Source of the DNA: Anderseniella sp.
GTDB lineage: Bacteria > Pseudomonadota > Alphaproteobacteria > Rhizobiales > Aestuariivirgaceae
Direction of reading: 5' to 3'
DNA length: 5,038 nt
Assembly: GCA_013041995.1 (NCBI GenBank)
Contig: JABDRA010000362.1
Location: 1 to 5,038, forward strand
In this document: in pieces, positions 4,820 through 5,038 of the stretch
Numbering within the stretch: position 1 is the first letter of the stretch
Layout: each line of letters begins with the position of its first letter
Notes under the pieces: generated by a model
The model's input: the letters and a program-made list of their open reading frames with translations, nothing else
What the model was told of the DNA's origin: nothing
The model's database searches: none
Made by a program: the position numbers and the translations under genes

Positions 4820-5038
4820 ATTGAACGAACTTCCCGATGCCGTGCAAATCAATCAGCAACAACGCTCCACAAACGACAAACAGCCCTTAAGACATGCCCA
4901 CCCTGAAGGCGACGCAGAGCAAAGCGATGTTCAGGACCTGAAATTCATCTCATCAGCGTACAGTCCTGCACCGAGCAGAAAGCCAACTTCAATCACCAGA
5001 AACAACAGGGAACGCACACCTGCCAGCAATAACAAGCC
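4809..5038 (-). pseudogene. Membrane protein copy B, C-terminal remnant with frameshift and stop (5' part off window)
   Basis: This encodes the last 76 residues of a paralogue of the 2727-3569 membrane protein, about 60 of them identical when the lesions are ignored. Reading from the window edge, the frame is open for 35 codons through GFLLGAG and YADEMNF. A missing base near 4940-4943 (copy A has one more T in the Asn-Phe codons) then shifts the frame to a TGA at 4931-4933. In the original frame a second lesion follows: the Tyr codon TAC of copy A is TAA (4887-4889). The original stop, TGA at 4809-4811, is still recognisable. The sequence between and after the lesions is still well conserved, so inactivation is recent, or these are sequencing errors; two separate errors would be needed. 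The missing last two or three membrane segments would probably destroy function. Confidence 0.8.

Noticed and set aside
4820..4852. Longer start for single-pass protein copy B at the ATG at 4852
   Set aside because: The added 11 residues come from out-of-frame reading of the membrane gene remnant, and copy A starts exactly at the position equivalent to 4819.
4887..4945. Programmed frameshifting in membrane gene copy B
   Set aside because: There is no slippery heptamer at the shift site, and a shift back would still meet the in-frame TAA at 4887-4889.
1..5038. CRISPR arrays, rRNA, complete insertion sequences or integrase genes
   Set aside because: No regularly spaced repeats, rRNA-like segments, transposase motifs or terminal inverted repeats were seen on either strand.

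Overview
The window looks like a bacterial chromosome segment, most likely from an alphaproteobacterium. This is inferred from gene content (a TMADH-type flavoenzyme next to a BetI-like TetR regulator), the protein sequence style and a moderate GC content; no marker gene confirms it. All genes but one are on the minus strand. No RNA gene, CRISPR array or complete mobile element was recognised.

Region 1 (1-2070) is a divergent regulator/enzyme pair. On the minus strand, 1-1240 holds the first 413 residues of a trimethylamine/dimethylamine-dehydrogenase-type oxidoreductase, cut by the window edge. It has the covalent-FMN cysteine, the 4Fe-4S cysteines and the start of the C-terminal nucleotide-binding domain, but key substrate-cage residues differ from true trimethylamine dehydrogenase. 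On the plus strand, 1327-2070 is a BetI-like TetR-family repressor. Its 86-base shared intergenic region with the enzyme carries inverted and direct repeats that could be operator sites. The simplest reading is a substrate-responsive repressor controlling an N-methylated-amine demethylase.

Region 2 (2071-2218) is a short gap between convergent genes, with a possible weak terminator hairpin.

Region 3 (2219-5038) is the unusual part. In transcription order on the minus strand it reads: broken end of membrane gene copy B (4809-5038), single-pass protein copy B (4301-4819), a DCC-family (DUF393) thiol-disulfide oxidoreductase-like protein (3909-4304), a 339-base gap with no recognised gene, membrane gene copy A (2727-3569), and single-pass protein copy A (2219-2737). 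The multi-pass protein resembles HTTM/DoxX-type proteins. Its partner is a 172-residue protein with one N-terminal membrane segment and a strongly conserved motif after it, which I cannot assign to a named family. The membrane-plus-partner pair is therefore present twice, with the same 11-base overlap between the two genes. Copy B of the membrane gene has both a one-base deletion and an in-frame stop. Conserved cysteines in the single-pass protein and the membrane protein, next to a CPVC-type thiol protein, suggest redox chemistry of membrane or envelope proteins. The layout also recalls the SdpA/SdpB pair of Bacillus, though only at the level of architecture.
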